Assembly (NCBI RefSeq): GCF_001428105.1
Contig: NZ_LMSJ01000058.1
Span: forward strand, 25,558 to 89,557
DNA length: 64,000 bases
DNA from: Paenibacillus sp. Soil766
GTDB taxonomy: Bacteria > Bacillota > Bacilli > Paenibacillales > NBRC-103111
Direction: 5' to 3'
Below are positions 51,329-60,653 of the stretch, one piece after another (within the stretch, counting starts at the first letter, position 1; every line of letters starts with the position of its first letter). Made by a program: the position numbers and the translations under genes. The notes beneath the pieces are model-generated. The model worked only from the letters and a program-made list of their open reading frames with translations. It did no database searches and was not told where the DNA came from.

Positions 51329-52234
51329 ATGACTGAACACGGCGCTCCATACCGCATCTTGTTGTATTATAAATTCGTCGCTGTTGCTGATCACGAAGCA
51401 TTAGCGCGAGAACATTTGGCTTATTGTAAAAAGCTTGGTGTAAAAGGACGCATTCTGATTGCTCCTGAGGGCATTAACGGCACCCTTTCTGGGACCGTAG
51501 AGCAAACGAAAGCCTACATGGCGATGATGAATCTCATGCCATTGTTTAAAGATATGGTTTACAAGATGGATGATCATGAAGGACATGCCTTCAAGAAGCT
51601 GTTTGTCCGTCCCAAAAAAGAGCTCGTCACCTTCCGTCTTGAAGAAGACGTGAATCCGAATGAGCTTACAGGTACGCACTTGAAGCCAAAGGAATTTTAT
51701 GAAAAGCTCAAAAATGAAGATGTCATCGTCCTCGATGGCCGCAATCACTATGAGTATGATATCGGACATTTCCGTGGCGCCATTCGCCCAGAAGTCGAGA
51801 CGACCAAGGAATTCCCTGAGTGGATTCGCAACAATCTGCAGGATTTCAAGGATAAGCCAATTCTTACTTACTGCACAGGCGGGATCCGTTGCGAGAAATT
51901 ATCAGGCTTCCTTATTAACGAAGGCTTCAAAGAAGTCTATCAACTGGATGGCGGGATCGTCACTTATGGCAAAGACGAAGATGTGCAAGGTCGCCTCTTC
52001 GACGGGAAATGCTATGTGTTCGATGAGCGCATCTCCGTACCGATTAACCGCACAGACGAAGATATCGTTGTAGGCAAATGCTACCACTGCGGCACCGCAG
52101 AGGATCGTTATATTAACTGTGCGAACGACCTATGCCACTTAAAGCACATTTGCTGCGAAGCTTGTGAAGAGGAGCATGATAGCTTCTGTTCTAAGGAATG
52201 CGAAGAGAAAACGTTGAGCACGTTGGAGGCTTAG
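51329..52234 (+). CDS. trhO: tRNA uridine(34) hydroxylase TrhO (rhodanese-related)
   Basis: This 301-residue protein of the TrhO/UPF0176 family catalyses oxygen-dependent hydroxylation of U34 in tRNA, the first step to 5-methoxyuridine or related wobble modifications. An N-terminal acylphosphatase-like domain contains IAPEGINGTLSG (about residues 44-55). The rhodanese domain has active-site Cys182 in YCTGGIRCEK. A C-terminal zinc-type cysteine cluster (CYHCG, CANDLCHL, CCEAC) follows. ATG 51329 has AGGTGG eight bases upstream. It is a single gene with a terminator. Confidence 0.9.
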   Translation: MTEHGAPYRILLYYKFVAVADHEALAREHLAYCKKLGVKGRILIAPEGINGTLSGTVEQTKAYMAMMNLMPLFKDMVYKMDDHEGHAFKKLFVRPKKELVTFRLEEDVNPNELTGTHLKPKEFYEKLKNEDVIVLDGRNHYEYDIGHFRGAIRPEVETTKEFPEWIRNNLQDFKDKPILTYCTGGIRCEKLSGFLINEGFKEVYQLDGGIVTYGKDEDVQGRLFDGKCYVFDERISVPINRTDEDIVVGKCYHCGTAEDRYINCANDLCHLKHICCEACEEEHDSFCSKECEEKTLSTLEA

Positions 52235-52334
52235 GCAGGCGGTGCTGCACATGCAGTACCTGTGAGCCTAGTCGTTGAGTGAGCTGACGAGATCATCGCT
52301 TCCCACCGCACTAACTTATCATTTTCACTAGAAA

Positions 52335-52374
52335 AGCCCTTCCCAAGTCGTTTGATTGGGGAAGGGCCTCTTTA
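52335..52374 (+). terminator. terminator of trhO
   Basis: AGCCCTTCCCAA pairs with TTGGGGAAGGGC, and CTCTTT follows. Confidence 0.78.
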
Positions 52375-52493
52375 CTACTGACACATGTTAGCTACTTCAA
52401 ACTCCTGCTACTCTCCATCCCTCCATATATATCGATTTGTTACCTTCCACTCCGCGTCATCCCTAGCAATTTCGCACTCCGTTGGCATCCAAT

Positions 52494-53036
52494 CTAACTA
52501 ATCTGCTCCTCGATCTGGTCCATAATCCGATCAATTAATGGATACACCAGTTCCTCCTCCAATGTGAAGTGCTTGAGCAGAATGAGGCAGGCGGTCAGCA
52601 GCTCAGAGGCCATCACATGAACGAAGTCCATGTCGACTGGCACGCTCATGGCATTGACACCGTTGACGTATGACTGTACGACTCTTTTGGCCAAATCATG
52701 ATCCTGCTCTAACACATGCATGGACCGCGAAACGGAGATGGCCATCGTCGGATGTAAATAAGTTTGCAAGCTCGGGAATAAGATTTGTTCTTCCCACTCC
52801 GAATGCTGCTCTAACTCCTCCACCAAGGATAGTATGCCGTCCTGAAGTTCGATCAGACGACACATCCCAATTGAGCAATCATCAAGGGTGTACAAAGCGG
52901 CAGCTAGCGTTCGAATGTCGGAGAGCTGCTCACGCATTTGCACATGCTCCTCCTTCAAACGCTGGGCTAGCATTCTAAATTCACTAGGATTCACATTCTC
53001 TGCCCGATTCGTTTGAATGCTCAAACGGTCACTCAT
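52494..53036 (-). CDS. hemerythrin domain-containing protein
   Basis: This is a 180-residue four-helix protein with the iron-ligand pattern of hemerythrin-like domains: LKEEHVQMREQL (about residues 28-39), LEQHSEWEEQILFPSL (about 75-90), LEQDHDLAKRV (about 109-119) and LKHFTLEEELVYPLID (about 154-169). The histidines and glutamates of the HxxxE and E(E)xxxxP sites are all present. Such cytosolic proteins handle oxygen, nitric oxide or iron. AAGGAGG precedes the ATG. Confidence 0.87.
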   Translation of the reverse strand: MSDRLSIQTNRAENVNPSEFRMLAQRLKEEHVQMREQLSDIRTLAAALYTLDDCSIGMCRLIELQDGILSLVEELEQHSEWEEQILFPSLQTYLHPTMAISVSRSMHVLEQDHDLAKRVVQSYVNGVNAMSVPVDMDFVHVMASELLTACLILLKHFTLEEELVYPLIDRIMDQIEEQIS

Positions 53037-53174
53037 TCGACATCCTCCTTAACGTTTCTTTAGAAACTTGCTTCGTATGTAACACAACCTCTTTCCCTGA
53101 TACGCCATAACGCGGCGGCCGGGTGAGGCAGGTTTCATCACCATTATGAAAACCTCATCTACGTATGTGATCAG

Positions 53175-53214
53175 AAAAACCCCATACCGCATTATCATTG
53201 TATGCGGCATGGGG
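53175..53214 (-). terminator. terminator of the second chemoreceptor gene
   Basis: CCCCATaCCGCAT pairs with ATGCGGcATGGGG, with a TTTTT run on the minus strand. Confidence 0.85.
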
Positions 53215-53250
53215 CTGCTAACATGCGAAAGAATGTCTAATAATAACCTT

Positions 53251-55458
53251 TTAGCGAATACGGCTCTCCGTCAAATGAAACTGATTCACAAGCAGCAACA
53301 TCGACTGTGTTATTGCCCCTACATCACCTGTCGTTTGACGCACATGATGCATGTCCAGAAGAAGCTCTTGCACAGTATTCTCTACCTCCGCCGAGATCTG
53401 ACGGTTCTCCTTGCTTACCGCTGCAATCTTCTCCATAAGTGCAACGACTTCTTCCACAACCTGTGTTTTCATGGTATCGTGAGCGTTTGCCGTGCTAAGA
53501 ATCTCTGACGCGGCAGCAACAATCTGTGTCCCTTCTAGAACCACCTTCGTGCCTTCTTCCATGGAGATGAAGGCTTCATTCGCGTGTCGCTCTATTTGCT
53601 CGATCGTCTCATTAATTTCCGTGGTTGATTTCTTGGTCAAATCCGCTAACTTACGAATCTCGCCAGCAACGACGGCAAAGCCTTTGCCATGTTCACCTAC
53701 TCTCGCCGCCTCAATGGAAGCATTCAATGACAGTAAATTCGTCTGTGCCGAGATTTCTTCAATGACTTTGAGCAGTTTCGGAATTTCATGCGTCGTTTGC
53801 AGGAAGGTTTGAATGGTTTGATTCGTTTCTTCTACCTTCGACGAAATATCGGTCATCTTCTGACCAATACGTTCAACCTCATTCTGTGCAACAGCTATCT
53901 GCCCTGAAGCCTTCTGTTCAAGTTCTCGCAAGGTTCCGCTCATATTTTGCGTAACGTCCTTCGCGACATCGATATCCTTCAGTTGTCCGCGCAGCGATCG
54001 AATCATATCATGGATTTTGGTACTCATGCGTCCTGTGGATTGCTCCGTAGACCCTGTCGAGTCATTCATCCTCTCTTGGCTGACCTGTACCTCAGCAGCC
54101 GCTTGCTTCACTTGCAGCATGATGCCTTCTAAGGAATCAATCATATTATTGATCCATTTGGCCAAATCCCGCGTCTCATCGCCAGCGAACTCATCGACCT
54201 TCAGACGCTGTGTCAAATCCCCTTTACCTTCTGCATTAATCCGGATAAATTTATTAATTTGAGCAAGCTGTCTAGCAATCGGTTTACTTCCTTGGCGTCT
54301 AATTAAACTTGCACCAATCCCGCCGAAAAGTAGACTTACTCCCACCATGATTGCCGCGCCGACACCATTCGAGACATATCCATTCAGCAGCCAGAAGCTG
54401 CTCGCGGATACTAGTGCCATGAGAGCAATAAAACGCATTTGCAAGCTAAACATCTTCCAATCAATCGAACGAATACGATAGACCTCTTCCAAATCCCCTT
54501 CACACATCATCCCCCACACATCTGGACAATGTGGCAATTGGAAGGTCACACCTTTTCCAATAACAGAAATATGACGATAATCAGAATATCCCGGGTATTC
54601 CACGAATAAATTATTTCCTTTAGCAATGGTTCCCGCTACACCTGGATGCAGTTGTCCCGTCGCAGGATCCGTGAAAACAAGCTCTAGCTCCGTATGCTCC
54701 TTGACGCCAACGATTCCATAATCGGTGCGAACGCCATCTTTTAAATTATCGCCATGGGTAAAAGTCAAATCTTCGAATCGGCTTCGCGACAAAGCTGTTC
54801 CAGGAACGATTTGCTTATTTAACCCTGGCTTCGCCATGAATAAATAGTTATCACCTGAATCGGGATACACATGTCCCGACTCGCGTTGGATCAGATCTCC
54901 AAGCACATCGTTCGGGACGCGTCCACAAACGGCTCCTCTCCATTGCCCACCCACCATAATAGGAACGATGAAAGCAATCGTCATGGCATCATGAAATGGC
55001 GAAGTACTTGGACCAATTTGAAGCGTTAACGGGTCTGAGAACGGTCCGAATAAGCATTTCACACCTTTGCGCGTTTCTTCCAATCCTTTTCCCAGCACGC
55101 CTCCTGCTGCATAGGATCTTCCCACATGAGCGTTGTGTGTAGAGTATACGACTAAGGCCTTTTCATTTAAAATAAATACTTCCGAGAAATCAGCTCCACT
55201 CTTCATTGTTGCTGTCAGGAGCTTTCCTACCACGGATTCGTCCTTCGACACAGTCTCCTTCAACGCTTCAGTTCCCGTTAACTGTTCCAGCAATCGATCC
55301 AAATGGGACCAATACGCCAGTGCCCAGCCACGTAAAATTTCCGTTCTTGTGTGCGCTATTCCTTCGAAAATATGCTCAACATCTTCCTTGATATGACGAT
55401 TCAGGCGGTAAGACCACCACAAAGGTAGACCTTTTCTAAACCCCAGCCAATCAAACAT
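53251..55458 (-). CDS. methyl-accepting chemotaxis protein with unusual topology
   Basis: This is a 735-residue chemoreceptor. Residues about 20-330 form a Cache-like sensor region, but there is no transmembrane helix before it. The only hydrophobic segments are two adjacent ones at about 341-361 and 365-385. After them come a HAMP-like part (about 390-445), a coiled coil, and the conserved signalling tip LLSLNASIEAARVGEHGKG (about 596-614). With a two-helix hairpin, both sensor and signalling parts should be on the cytoplasmic side. AAGGGGTG seven bases before ATG 55458 supports this start. The ligand is unknown. Confidence 0.88.
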   Translation of the reverse strand: MFDWLGFRKGLPLWWSYRLNRHIKEDVEHIFEGIAHTRTEILRGWALAYWSHLDRLLEQLTGTEALKETVSKDESVVGKLLTATMKSGADFSEVFILNEKALVVYSTHNAHVGRSYAAGGVLGKGLEETRKGVKCLFGPFSDPLTLQIGPSTSPFHDAMTIAFIVPIMVGGQWRGAVCGRVPNDVLGDLIQRESGHVYPDSGDNYLFMAKPGLNKQIVPGTALSRSRFEDLTFTHGDNLKDGVRTDYGIVGVKEHTELELVFTDPATGQLHPGVAGTIAKGNNLFVEYPGYSDYRHISVIGKGVTFQLPHCPDVWGMMCEGDLEEVYRIRSIDWKMFSLQMRFIALMALVSASSFWLLNGYVSNGVGAAIMVGVSLLFGGIGASLIRRQGSKPIARQLAQINKFIRINAEGKGDLTQRLKVDEFAGDETRDLAKWINNMIDSLEGIMLQVKQAAAEVQVSQERMNDSTGSTEQSTGRMSTKIHDMIRSLRGQLKDIDVAKDVTQNMSGTLRELEQKASGQIAVAQNEVERIGQKMTDISSKVEETNQTIQTFLQTTHEIPKLLKVIEEISAQTNLLSLNASIEAARVGEHGKGFAVVAGEIRKLADLTKKSTTEINETIEQIERHANEAFISMEEGTKVVLEGTQIVAAASEILSTANAHDTMKTQVVEEVVALMEKIAAVSKENRQISAEVENTVQELLLDMHHVRQTTGDVGAITQSMLLLVNQFHLTESRIR

Positions 55459-55736
55459 TCCGCAACACCCCTTTTATCACATTTAATGTGACTTTATTTA
55501 ACATTCGTCTTATTCGACAATATTATAGTCATTTCTCATGTAAATCAAGACAAATAACTGAACTTTTCATGAATTTTCCGAACAATAATGAATATTTAAC
55601 GGAAAATGTCAGTATTTTTATACGAAAGTTATATTGACATAATTTTCTGATAAATTTACAATAGAAGAAAATCACATTCATTCTCCTTATTATGTAATAT
55701 AAACTAACATTTAAAGAGATTAGATCAGAAAGGAGG

Positions 55737-55799
55737 CCTGGTTTCTGCTTCGGACCATGAGCCACTTGTAGCTTCCGAAAGCATAACGATGAAACCAGG
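55737..55799 (+). promoter_or_regulatory. long leader hairpin before the ATP-grasp gene
   Basis: CCTGGTTTC (55737-55745) pairs perfectly with GAAACCAGG (55791-55799), and inside it GCTTCGGA pairs with TCCGAAaGC. The outer arm touches an AGGAGG on the left, and a GGGAG ribosome site overlaps its right edge. When folded, the stem would compete with ribosome binding at ATG 55808. Confidence 0.6.
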
Positions 55800-55807
55800 G
55801 AGCTGCG

Positions 55808-57262
55808 ATGTCCAAACCTGAGAATCTGGTGACTACCCCTTATGATCCTCGTCCTTTTTTTGATGAGATGTTTATGAATGCCTACTCGGTTCGCCCTCAT
55901 TATCAAAGTACCTTCCTTCAATTCATGTCGATGAAGACAGGTAGTCTAAACAAACGTCAAACCGCAACGATGAAACGGATGATGGAAGAAGGCATTACCT
56001 TCACTCTCTATAGTCCTGATCAGACGGAGGCGCTAGAGCGCACTCTCCCCTTCGATCCTATCCCTAGAATTATCCCGCAGGATGAATGGATGAAACTCGA
56101 ACGAGGTCTTAAGCAGCGTGTTAAGGCGCTTAATCTGTTTCTCAAAGATATCTATCATGAGCAATCCATCCTCAAAGATGGGATTATTCCTAGGAAAATG
56201 GTGCTTTCGAATTGTTATTTCCGTCCTGAGATGATGCGCCTATCGCTTCCGAATGATGTCTACGTTACGGCTTCTGGGATTGATTTAATTCGAGATGAGC
56301 AGGGTGAATATTTCGTTCTTGAAGATAACCTCCGTTCCCCTTCTGGCTTTTCCTACCTATATAAAAGCAGATCGATCATGACGCACTTATTCCCTGAACT
56401 CGTGTTCAGTCATGCCATTCAAGATATTGAGCATAGCTTAAATGTATTTCTGACTGCGCTGCGCAAACTGAGTCCTTCCGGTAAATCAGATCCTGTTATC
56501 GGGCTTTTGACACCTGGCTGCTACAACTCCGCTTATTTCGAGCACACGTTTCTCGCTCAACAAATGGGATTAGAGTTAGTTGAAGGACACGATCTCGTCG
56601 TCATTGATCACAAAGTGTACATTCGCGGTATCAAAGGACTTCGCCAAATCGATGTTCTCTACCGACGGATCGATGATGATTTCTTAGATCCGCTTGCTTT
56701 CGATCCGAACTCGATGCTAGGTGTCGCTGGCATAATGAACGCCTATCGCGCAGGGAATATCAACATTGTGAACGCACCAGGTACAGGTGTTGCCGATGAT
56801 AAGGCCATCTATGCTTACGTGCCCGATATGATACGTTATTACTTGAATGAAGAGCCTATTTTGAACAACGTACCAACATATATTCTTTCTCGAACTGATG
56901 AGCGAGAGCATGTCCTTGCCCATTTGCATGAAATGGTTGTGAAGGAAACTTCATTATCCGGCGGTTATGGCATGCTTATTGGGCCAACAGCTTCTGAGAC
57001 TGAAATTGCTGATTTCCGCCTCAAAATTATTGCCAACCCTGATCGTTATATCGCGCAACCAACCATACAACTATCTAGAGCACCCGTCATGATCGATGGT
57101 CAAATGGCAGCTAGACACATTGATTTGCGAGCTTTTGTCATCGCAGGAGAAGACATTCAAGTGATTCCAGGCGGACTCACACGTGTTGCTTTGAAAGAAG
57201 GCTCCCTCGTTGTGAATTCTTCGCAAGGCGGGGGATGTAAAGATACGTGGGTTGTTCGATAA
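55808..57262 (+). CDS. circularly permuted ATP-grasp protein
   Basis: This 484-residue protein is of the DUF404/DUF407 circularly permuted ATP-grasp family. YDPRPFFDEMFM near the start, RPEMMRLSLPNDVYVTASGIDLIRDEQGEYFVLEDNLRSPSGFSYL (region about 145-190), and the final NSSQGGGCKDTWV are characteristic. It should ligate an amino acid or peptide by an acyl-phosphate route. With the alpha-E and transglutaminase genes it forms a widespread three-gene cluster whose product is not known to me. It overlaps no gene. The alpha-E start follows its stop by 34 bases. Confidence 0.9.
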   Translation: MSKPENLVTTPYDPRPFFDEMFMNAYSVRPHYQSTFLQFMSMKTGSLNKRQTATMKRMMEEGITFTLYSPDQTEALERTLPFDPIPRIIPQDEWMKLERGLKQRVKALNLFLKDIYHEQSILKDGIIPRKMVLSNCYFRPEMMRLSLPNDVYVTASGIDLIRDEQGEYFVLEDNLRSPSGFSYLYKSRSIMTHLFPELVFSHAIQDIEHSLNVFLTALRKLSPSGKSDPVIGLLTPGCYNSAYFEHTFLAQQMGLELVEGHDLVVIDHKVYIRGIKGLRQIDVLYRRIDDDFLDPLAFDPNSMLGVAGIMNAYRAGNINIVNAPGTGVADDKAIYAYVPDMIRYYLNEEPILNNVPTYILSRTDEREHVLAHLHEMVVKETSLSGGYGMLIGPTASETEIADFRLKIIANPDRYIAQPTIQLSRAPVMIDGQMAARHIDLRAFVIAGEDIQVIPGGLTRVALKEGSLVVNSSQGGGCKDTWVVR

Positions 57263-57296
57263 ATGCAACCTACAATACGAATGGAGGCCACGAGGT

Positions 57297-58256
57297 ATGG
57301 TCATGATGGGACGAACAGCGGAAGCTTTATTCTGGATCGGTAGATATTCGGAAAGAACAGAGAATCACGCTAGGCTGATCGATGTGTATTATCATATTCG
57401 TGAAGACAGAGAATCTAGCGGAGGCCAATCCTGGAGCCGGCTCATCGATACCATCGGAGACCGTTCCGCTTTCACTGAGCAGTACGGCAGCTTCACCGAG
57501 CAACATGTCCTTCAATACATTACGTTAGATAAAAATAATGCCAACTCCCTGCTTGCCTGCACGAACCATGCACGTGCAAATCTACGAAATATTCGGGAGA
57601 AAATGCCTTCGGAGCTATGGGATATTTTGAATGGACTCTATTTGTGGCTAAAAGAAAAAGAAGTTCGCGATATAACGAATGATTCGCCTCATTTGTTCTA
57701 TCGCTTTATCCGAGATACGCTATCCATGTTTCAAGGAGCGGCAACTTCCGTGATGCCTCGTCAGAATGAATGGCATTTCGTTGAAGCGGGGCGTTATCTA
57801 GAACGTGCTGAGAATCTGCTTCGACTCATTCAGTCTCTCTGTTCGGAATATGCCAAAGAAGACTTTTCTTCCTATCCGCTTATGCTTGCTGTTTTGAAAT
57901 CCGTCAGTGGGTACGAATCGTATCGAAAAGAGTATGCAGATGGGGTTAATTTGAACAGCATCATCAAATTTTTGTTGTTGAATGAGACCTTCCCGCGTTC
58001 GGTCGCTTTCTCCATTCAATCTCTGGAGCGCTCGTTCAAGGGCATTCGCTTGGATGATCCCGAACTCACCAACGCCGTGCATAAATTAGCTAAACTAGCA
58101 GGAAAAGTGAAAGCCAATTTGGCTTGCATGGATGAAGAGGATGTGAGATCAGGTAAATTAGAAGCGACATTGTTAACACTCCTCGACTCCTGTAATGGGA
58201 TGGGCTTAAGGATGTCCAAAGTCTTTTTTCCCTCTCGGGAGGAGGTTATCGCATGA
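57297..58256 (+). CDS. alpha-E domain-containing protein (DUF403)
   Basis: This is a 319-residue all-helical protein of the alpha-E family, with MGRTAEALFWIGRYSERTENHARLID at the N terminus and WHFVEAGRYLERAENLLRLI near residue 165. The E-rich helices give the family its name. Its function is unknown, but it nearly always accompanies a circularly permuted ATP-grasp protein and a transglutaminase. The start ATG 57297 has GGAGG nine bases before it. The longer frame starting inside the ATP-grasp gene is rejected. It overlaps the next gene by four bases (ATGA). Confidence 0.9.
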   Translation: MVMMGRTAEALFWIGRYSERTENHARLIDVYYHIREDRESSGGQSWSRLIDTIGDRSAFTEQYGSFTEQHVLQYITLDKNNANSLLACTNHARANLRNIREKMPSELWDILNGLYLWLKEKEVRDITNDSPHLFYRFIRDTLSMFQGAATSVMPRQNEWHFVEAGRYLERAENLLRLIQSLCSEYAKEDFSSYPLMLAVLKSVSGYESYRKEYADGVNLNSIIKFLLLNETFPRSVAFSIQSLERSFKGIRLDDPELTNAVHKLAKLAGKVKANLACMDEEDVRSGKLEATLLTLLDSCNGMGLRMSKVFFPSREEVIA

Positions 58257-59116
58257 AGAAGCTGGAGATCACACACATTACTCGCTATACTTACACCGAT
58301 TCTGCACAGGACAGTGTCAATGAAATTCGGTTAACTCCATTAACAGACAATCGTCAGTCCTGTTATCATCATGCCATCACTACAGAGCCTGTTTCGGCCT
58401 TCTTCACGTATTCGGACTATTTCCACAACCGCGTACACGCCTTTACGGTCAACAAGCTCCATCGCGAGCTCACGATCAAAATGGTTTCCACCGTCGTCAC
58501 TCACGACAATGATAACAAACCTGTATCTTTTCTTTCAGCTTATGAAGACAAAGCTTCGAGATACGGAGATGACTTTCAGAATGAATACGCTGAGTATTTA
58601 TTACCAACCAGCTATACCGGGCTAACGCCAGAGTTGAAAGCATACTCTGACGCTATCCTTGATGATGGCGTACCTTTATATGATCTACTCCAAACCATCT
58701 TTACCACTATCAATCACGATTTCACCTATGATGTCTCCGCAACCTCCGTGCAGACTACAGTAGGCGAAATGTTGAAACTGCGGCGTGGTGTTTGTCAGGA
58801 CTACTCCCATTTTATGATCACTATCTGCCGAGAAAAAGGCATTCCTGCCAGATACGTGAGCGGCTACCACTTCGTTTGTGACTTGCAGGGAGGAAGCGCC
58901 GATTTCACGCAAGCCTCCCACGCTTGGGTGGAATGTCTCATCCCTGGCGCAGGCTGGTTCGGGTATGATCCGACGAACAACTGTGAGGTCAACTGGCGGT
59001 ATGTCAAGCTTGGGCATGGTCGTGACTACAACGACATCGTCCCTGTCAAAGGCGTCTATCGCGGCTCGGGTACGCAGGATTTGGAAGTGATCGTGGATGT
59101 GAAATTGGTGGAGTGA
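58253..59116 (+). CDS. transglutaminase family protein
   Basis: This 287-residue protein has an N-terminal beta-sandwich (Bact_transglu_N) starting LEITHITRYTYTDSAQDSVNEIRL. A transglutaminase/protease core follows with Cys in RRGVCQDYSHFM (about 175-186), His in ASHAWVECLIPG (about 222-233) and Asp in GWFGYDPTNN (about 235-244). The triad is intact. In this cluster it may cleave or link the peptide made by the ATP-grasp protein (inference). Confidence 0.92.
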   Translation: MKKLEITHITRYTYTDSAQDSVNEIRLTPLTDNRQSCYHHAITTEPVSAFFTYSDYFHNRVHAFTVNKLHRELTIKMVSTVVTHDNDNKPVSFLSAYEDKASRYGDDFQNEYAEYLLPTSYTGLTPELKAYSDAILDDGVPLYDLLQTIFTTINHDFTYDVSATSVQTTVGEMLKLRRGVCQDYSHFMITICREKGIPARYVSGYHFVCDLQGGSADFTQASHAWVECLIPGAGWFGYDPTNNCEVNWRYVKLGHGRDYNDIVPVKGVYRGSGTQDLEVIVDVKLVE

Positions 59117-59126
59117 TGAAGAGAGT

Positions 59127-59162
59127 GTCCCCAAAGTCATAAGATGACTAAGGGGACTTTTT
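59127..59162 (+). terminator. terminator of the ATP-grasp/alpha-E/transglutaminase operon
   Basis: GTCCCCaAAGTCAT pairs with ATGACTaaGGGGAC, followed by five T. Confidence 0.85.
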
Positions 59163-59324
59163 GCTTTTTACGTAACGTTATGGGATAACGCTATTCAACT
59201 GTATTGGGCGTTCAGCTGCACATTAACTATACGCGATAACGCTAATCGCTCGAAAGCTGGGTTTTCCTGCTCATTTCAACACTTTAGCGCTATGCCATCA
59301 CTTTATTCCCAGTGAAAAACAGAA

Positions 59325-59367
59325 AAATCCCAAGATAAGATGACGCCATCACCTTATCTTGGAATTT
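59325..59367 (-). terminator. terminator of the GNAT gene
   Basis: AAATCCcAAGATAAG pairs with CTTATCTTGGAATTT, with T residues on the minus strand. Confidence 0.75.
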
Positions 59368-59402
59368 AGTTAGTTACTTATGGGGAACCCTCTATGTATT
59401 TT

Positions 59403-60602
59403 TTAAAAGAAATCCGTTAGATACGTTGTCCGCTCTGGGATGAATTTCTCCAATCTCGCGATTTCGGCAGCATCGCCCTGCAAACGGCCGATGCGATGCA
59501 GGAATGAGGCTCGCTTATAGCCCATCAGCAGCGCTGCTAATGTTTGGATATCACAGGAAAGGATGTATTTGCCCTCAATGCTATCGGCCTCATCCAGCTT
59601 AATAATGTCATTTCCTTCGCCATTCCTCGGAACAATTCGGAAAATCCCGTTATTCCACTCAGCATGTCCATCGCGCAGTTGGAGATAGAAGGGGTTGCTT
59701 GCTTCTGAGCTATCTGCAACAGCCTCAAACGGATACAACTTTAGGAAAGCCTCTGCATCAACAATCCGCGCCATAAAATAAGGAACAATCTCCTGTTTAA
59801 TGCGCGGATCCGCTAGCATAAAAGGCAATGAGTCGCCTTCAGGTGCCTGGCATACGACTTTTTCAATCATCGAGTCGTGATTGGAAATTAAGCGCCAGAT
59901 CGCGCGTCGAGCATCTTCCGTCAGTGCAACCATTTCATGAACGGTAAGAACTCGTTCTTTTACCTGATAGATGATATACCCCTCTGGCTCTCCAGCAGGA
60001 TTCAAGTATAAGGTGACGATCCCTGGTTTTCTACTAAAAACTCTTCTTGGCCACCATCCTTCATTCCGAACCAGCATTCCGTTAAATTGTTTTGCATACG
60101 CCTCATAGATCGGATTCAGGATGGCTGGATCCGCTTCGATCCGACGGAGTGTGCTGCCCTCTGCAACCTCTGGCTTCGGCAACTGGTTGGAAGCAAGTTC
60201 GTATCGAACAAATTCACTGTAAGATTCCCAGCCATATTTGCGATAAAAGCCAAACGAAAACGGCGCTAGGAAGGACAAAGTCTGCCCGGCTTCTTTCATC
60301 GATTTCAGCGATTGGGACAGCAGTTGGCCAACCATGCCCTGACGGCGATATTCAGGCCAAGTCGCAACAGCTGCAATGCCTCCCATATCAAATACTTTGC
60401 CATTTATCCAAGTATGCAGCTTCAATATCATTAATTTAGCCGCTAATTTATTGTCTACAAAATATCCCCAATTCTGCTCGGTCTTCAACACAGCGATTCG
60501 TTGTTCTCGCTCTTCTGGCGCTATCGTAACTTGAAAAGCAAACTCCGATAAGGCAAGGCTTTCGTTCAATTCATCCTCTTTTATCAATCTGATCTGATCC
60601 AT
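59403..60602 (-). CDS. Eis-like GNAT family N-acetyltransferase
   Basis: This 399-residue protein has the Eis layout. An N-terminal GNAT domain carries the acetyl-CoA motif YRRQGMVGQLL (about residues 85-95) and FYRKYGWE (about 124-131). A second GNAT-like domain (about 150-285) and a C-terminal sterol-carrier-like domain (about 300-399) follow. Eis-type enzymes acetylate amines on drugs or peptides. The substrate here is not known. ATG 60602 is preceded by AAGGAGG at a short four-base spacing. The ATG at 60620 lies upstream of that site. Confidence 0.87.
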   Translation of the reverse strand: MDQIRLIKEDELNESLALSEFAFQVTIAPEEREQRIAVLKTEQNWGYFVDNKLAAKLMILKLHTWINGKVFDMGGIAAVATWPEYRRQGMVGQLLSQSLKSMKEAGQTLSFLAPFSFGFYRKYGWESYSEFVRYELASNQLPKPEVAEGSTLRRIEADPAILNPIYEAYAKQFNGMLVRNEGWWPRRVFSRKPGIVTLYLNPAGEPEGYIIYQVKERVLTVHEMVALTEDARRAIWRLISNHDSMIEKVVCQAPEGDSLPFMLADPRIKQEIVPYFMARIVDAEAFLKLYPFEAVADSSEASNPFYLQLRDGHAEWNNGIFRIVPRNGEGNDIIKLDEADSIEGKYILSCDIQTLAALLMGYKRASFLHRIGRLQGDAAEIARLEKFIPERTTYLTDFF

Positions 60603-60653
60603 AATGCCTCCTTGTACCATTGTTACTTCTATTTTAACATGTACAACCGGTGA

